DNA of 34,727 nucleotides from PVC group bacterium (GTDB taxonomy: Bacteria; Verrucomicrobiota; Kiritimatiellia; CAIKKV01; CAITUY01). A model generated the notes under the pieces. That model was given only the letters and a program-made list of their open reading frames with translations. It made no database searches and had not been told where the DNA came from. The stretch spans positions 1 through 34,727 of the forward strand of contig CAMDCX010000016.1 of the NCBI GenBank assembly GCA_945890715.1, given 5' to 3'. The translations under genes were made by a program, and so were the position numbers. Shown here in pieces: positions 31,906-34,727 of the stretch (the stretch's first letter is position 1; each line of letters opens with the position of its first letter).

Positions 31906-34727
31906 TTAGGCTCGCTCTTGGTTCAGCGAGAGAAGTCGCTCAAGAATGGCTTCATCAGTGAGATCGCTGGGCCACCCATAGGCGGCAGCGACGGCGGCGT
32001 CAAGTTTCGCGTGGCAAGCGGCAAGCCAGGCGGGACGTTCGTTGTAGAGCTTGGTCAAGGTGCGTGCCTTGAGGCGGGCGGCACATTCGACGTCGCGCGG
32101 CACAAGGCGCGGATATCGCACCGTGCCGATTTTGAAATCGCCGCGATCCGTCACAGTGGCCGGGTCGATGTAACGATCCCACGGGCCGCCTACTGTTCCG
32201 GGAAACTCCAGCTTCTCCGGGCGCGTCCATTCAGGAGGGTTAAGCCAGTTCTCGCGTATTTCGTTCAGCTCTTTTGCGGCGGCGGAAATGGCGGCGGCGT
32301 GTTTGCTGGGGGTAGCAGGAAAAGGGAATGTCTCAAAACAAGTAGTCGGCGTGTAACGGGGCCTTGTCTCCAGACGGGTCCCCATTCGCAGCGACCACAC
32401 CTCGTGAAAGCGCGAATGGAGGATGCCGAAGAACAGGTCATCGGAGCGCGCAAAAACTGCCAACGCATGGTCGGGATTTGTTGGAACCCGCCGCCACGCA
32501 AAGAGCCGGTGCTTTGAGACGATGGTTGTTACGAGAAAACGATCAAGCTTGCGCAATAAGGTAAACATGTCTGGACAAGGTCTTGCAAGACGCCACCAAA
32601 ACGTCTTCTGCACCGGTTCGCGATGATTCGCACGCAAGGGGAATATATGCTTTAACACATACCCAAATGCGGTTTCGTATTGTTGACACTCCTGCTCTGA
32701 AAGAGTGATTGGGAAATCAATAATCCATGTATCAGGATCCCGCGTCGTAACAGCATCGGCATTCAGGTAAGGAACAACTACATCGCTTGAAGGTCGACCA
32801 TTAGGGTTAGGCTCCAGAAGGATTGCGATGGCCGTTGCTTCATCAATGTCCAAAGGAGCTTTTTTCGTTGTCCCGATGAAGCACACATCCGTATTTGACG
32901 CGAGTTTGGCTGCCCCCGCTGTGTCAGCGGCAGCAGTTAAGTTCGCGTTTAGGTTTGTGACCTCCCTTCCGTCAAGGGTGTAAACCGCCTCTGTCCCGTT
33001 GTCAAAGGCTACCATACTGACGTGAACATTTGCTCCGTTGAGAATCCAAGGCCGATCACTTTCCGCCCAGAAGATACCGCCGCTTTCCTTGATCCGTTTC
33101 AGAACCTCACGATTTGCGCCGCCTCGTATTCCCTGGGTGGCGAGAAGTCCCGCGCGCTTACACTTGCCTTCGGCGATATGGGCGCGAGCCTTTTCAAACC
33201 AGTAACAGCAAAGATCAGACTGGCCGGGGATACGGCCATCATAGAGAGTTCGCAAGCGGTCAACGTACGTATCGCCCAACTCACGGCGCATGATTTTGTC
33301 GCCGAGAAAAGGCGGGTTGCCGACAATAAAGTCCACAACAGGCCAGTCGGGTTCTTTGCACTCCGCATTCGCCACTCCGCACTCCGCACTCAAAATGGCG
33401 TCCATAAGACGGATGTTTTCAGAGAGGGGGCGCAAGATGGGATCGGCAGGGAACCCGAAACCGTTGACGCGTATCCATTGGAGCCAGCCAATCCAGACGG
33501 TCATCTGTGCCAAGTCATGGGCGTAGGAGTTGATTTCGATGCCATAGAGTTGAGACGGCCCGACCATTGGCAGGAATGAGCCAAGACCGTTGTCGTTACC
33601 AAATAGGATGGCCTCTTTCTCCAGATCTTTCAGGCGAAGCAAAGCGACATAGAGAAAGTTTCCGGAGCCGCACGCCGGATCGAGAACCCGGACATGTTGC
33701 AGGCGATCCAGGAAACGGAGAAGAATGGTTCCGGCTTCACCCTTTGCCTTTTTCATGGCGGCGACGCTCAATGGCTTTGCCAGAGTTTTGGAGTTCGAAA
33801 CGGTCTTTCGGCCGGTCGTAAGCAGGGCGTTGATAATTTCACGGGATTCGTTCCATTCCCGGCGGAGAACTGACATGATAACCGCATCCACCACGAGTTC
33901 AATGTCTGCCCGGCTGGTGAAATGTGCGCCGAGTTGGGACCGCTTGGCCGGGTCAAGGCCGCGTTCAAACAGTGTGCCGAAAATGGATGGGTCAACGGAA
34001 CTCCAGTCGAGTTCTGCAGCAGCCGCAATGCGCTTCATTTCATCGGTGGTCAGGTCAAGGACGGTGCGATCATCAAACAGGTTGCCGTTGAAATACCGGA
34101 TGGGTTCCAAGCCAAAGTCGCCACCTGTGGCCATGGTATCAAAAAGTTGGCCCAGTATTTTGCAGAACCGCACCGGGTCGCCTCGCGATTGCTCCACAAT
34201 GCGGGTAAACACCATATTAGGCAAGAGGCCGGTATCTTCAGCAAAGAGGCAGAAGACAATCCGGTCAAGGAAATGGGCGACCGCCGCAGGGTCAAGGCCA
34301 CGTTGGCGCAGGGCGGCGGCGATTTCGGCAAAGTGCCGGGCCGCGTCCTGTGTGACGGCTGTACTAGTGCGGCCGGGGCGCAGCGCCTCGGGATTGTGGA
34401 AAACCGCGCGCATGATTTCGATATTTCGGGGTTCACCCAGACTTTCCAGAGGGATGTCATAGGTGGCCGATACGGTGCCGGTGAAGTTGGTGTGAACAAC
34501 GATACGGTCAAGATCGCAGACAATCAGCAAAGGCGGATTCTCCAAGGCGTCCCGGTACCGCAACAATTGATCGTAGGCGGCCGAAAGATCCTTGCGCTTG
34601 CCCTTGTATTCCAAGCCGAAGAAATCTTTTTTCCATACATCCGCGAAGCCGTCACCCCCTCCTTGTTTAGCGGCCCCTTTCTCAAAGCAAAATGTCGCGC
34701 CGGTGGGATCGCTGGCGGCAGGAGTGG
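31906..34727 (-). CDS. MmeI-like (type IIL) restriction-modification enzyme, 5' end cut by window edge
   Basis: The frame is open past the track start (a TTG) to the right edge, so the N-terminus is missing. In order: a PD-(D/E)xK nuclease motif (GFADVWKKDFFGLEYKGKRKDL, acidic Asp then E-x-K); a helical spacer; methyltransferase motif I (VRVLDPACGSGNF) and the catalytic NPPF (DFIVGNPPFLG), which mark an adenine N6 methyltransferase; and a target-recognition region ending in the MmeI-type C-terminus. One protein would both methylate and cut DNA. A heptamer-repeat insertion lies in a loop before NPPF. It is probably accessory: it has no partner methylase or regulator in view and, by eye, codon use less C/G-ended than neighbours. 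Confidence 0.88.
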   Translation of the reverse strand, partial: TPAASDPTGATFCFEKGAAKQGGGDGFADVWKKDFFGLEYKGKRKDLSAAYDQLLRYRDALENPPLLIVCDLDRIVVHTNFTGTVSATYDIPLESLGEPRNIEIMRAVFHNPEALRPGRTSTAVTQDAARHFAEIAAALRQRGLDPAAVAHFLDRIVFCLFAEDTGLLPNMVFTRIVEQSRGDPVRFCKILGQLFDTMATGGDFGLEPIRYFNGNLFDDRTVLDLTTDEMKRIAAAAELDWSSVDPSIFGTLFERGLDPAKRSQLGAHFTSRADIELVVDAVIMSVLRREWNESREIINALLTTGRKTVSNSKTLAKPLSVAAMKKAKGEAGTILLRFLDRLQHVRVLDPACGSGNFLYVALLRLKDLEKEAILFGNDNGLGSFLPMVGPSQLYGIEINSYAHDLAQMTVWIGWLQWIRVNGFGFPADPILRPLSENIRLMDAILSAECGVANAECKEPDWPVVDFIVGNPPFLGDKIMRRELGDTYVDRLRTLYDGRIPGQSDLCCYWFEKARAHIAEGKCKRAGLLATQGIRGGANREVLKRIKESGGIFWAESDRPWILNGANVHVSMVAFDNGTEAVYTLDGREVTNLNANLTAAADTAGAAKLASNTDVCFIGTTKKAPLDIDEATAIAILLEPNPNGRPSSDVVVPYLNADAVTTRDPDTWIIDFPITLSEQECQQYETAFGYVLKHIFPLRANHREPVQKTFWWRLARPCPDMFTLLRKLDRFLVTTIVSKHRLFAWRRVPTNPDHALAVFARSDDLFFGILHSRFHEVWSLRMGTRLETRPRYTPTTCFETFPFPATPSKHAAAISAAAKELNEIRENWLNPPEWTRPEKLEFPGTVGGPWDRYIDPATVTDRGDFKIGTVRYPRLVPRDVECAARLKARTLTKLYNERPAWLAACHAKLDAAVAAAYGWPSDLTDEAILERLLSLNQERA
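33360..33394. repeat. Degenerate heptamer tandem repeat (5 units) inside the MmeI-like gene
   Basis: The plus-strand units read ACTCCGC, ATTCGCC, ACTCCGC, ACTCCGC, ACTCAAA. On the coding strand they encode SAECGVANAEC just before the NPPF motif. The reading frame is preserved. Confidence 0.8.

Overview
The window looks like a piece of a Verrucomicrobiota/Kiritimatiellota-type (PVC) chromosome. The best lineage marker is a five-gene minus-strand run (8314-15770) with the content and order of the Akkermansia Amuc_1098-Amuc_1102 type IV pilus locus. Compact operons, Sec signals, a TonB/BtuB outer-membrane system, GC of roughly 55-60% judged by eye, and many one-base or ATGA gene overlaps agree with a Gram-negative PVC bacterium. 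No rRNA, tRNA or CRISPR array was seen.

Layout. (1) 1-931, minus: a small unit with a TPR protein followed by a secreted protein cut by the left edge. A perfect TTGACA box lies upstream, with a G8 tract next to it. (2) 1150-1275: a MITE-like inverted-repeat element. (3) 1292-15770, minus: one long, tightly packed gene train. In transcription order it runs Amuc_1102-like, PilM/PilN fusion, Amuc_1100-like, Amuc_1099-like, PilQ-type secretin, stand-alone 5'-3' exonuclease, purD, purE, an apparently inactive S41 peptidase, a Sua5-YwlE fusion, an RpiB-GlyA fusion, and a cyclic-nucleotide-binding protein. A good sigma70-like promoter precedes it at 15827-15854. (4) 16013-20952, plus: hybrid histidine kinase, two-receiver response regulator, YejA-like periplasmic solute-binding protein, and a small membrane protein. 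(5) 20956-26845, minus: acyl-CoA dehydrogenase, HAD phosphatase, proC, and topoisomerase VI subunits B and A in one run. (6) 26976-27983, plus: mannose-6-phosphate isomerase. (7) 27988-31740, minus: a vitamin B12 uptake operon with promoter, cobalamin riboswitch, intrinsic terminator, btuB-like receptor, tonB and an AlkD-like DNA glycosylase. (8) 31906-34727, minus: an MmeI-like single-chain restriction-modification enzyme cut by the right edge.

The most notable points are these. Two adjacent gene fusions preserve the Bacillus ywlC-ywlE-ywlF(rpiB)-glyA order. Degenerate heptamer repeats occur at three places, including inside the restriction-modification gene and over the purD stop codon. G8 tracts sit where slippage could alter expression of two units. 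The S41 homologue has lost its catalytic residues. A bacterial topoisomerase VI operon is present. The B12 control region can be read from promoter to terminator.
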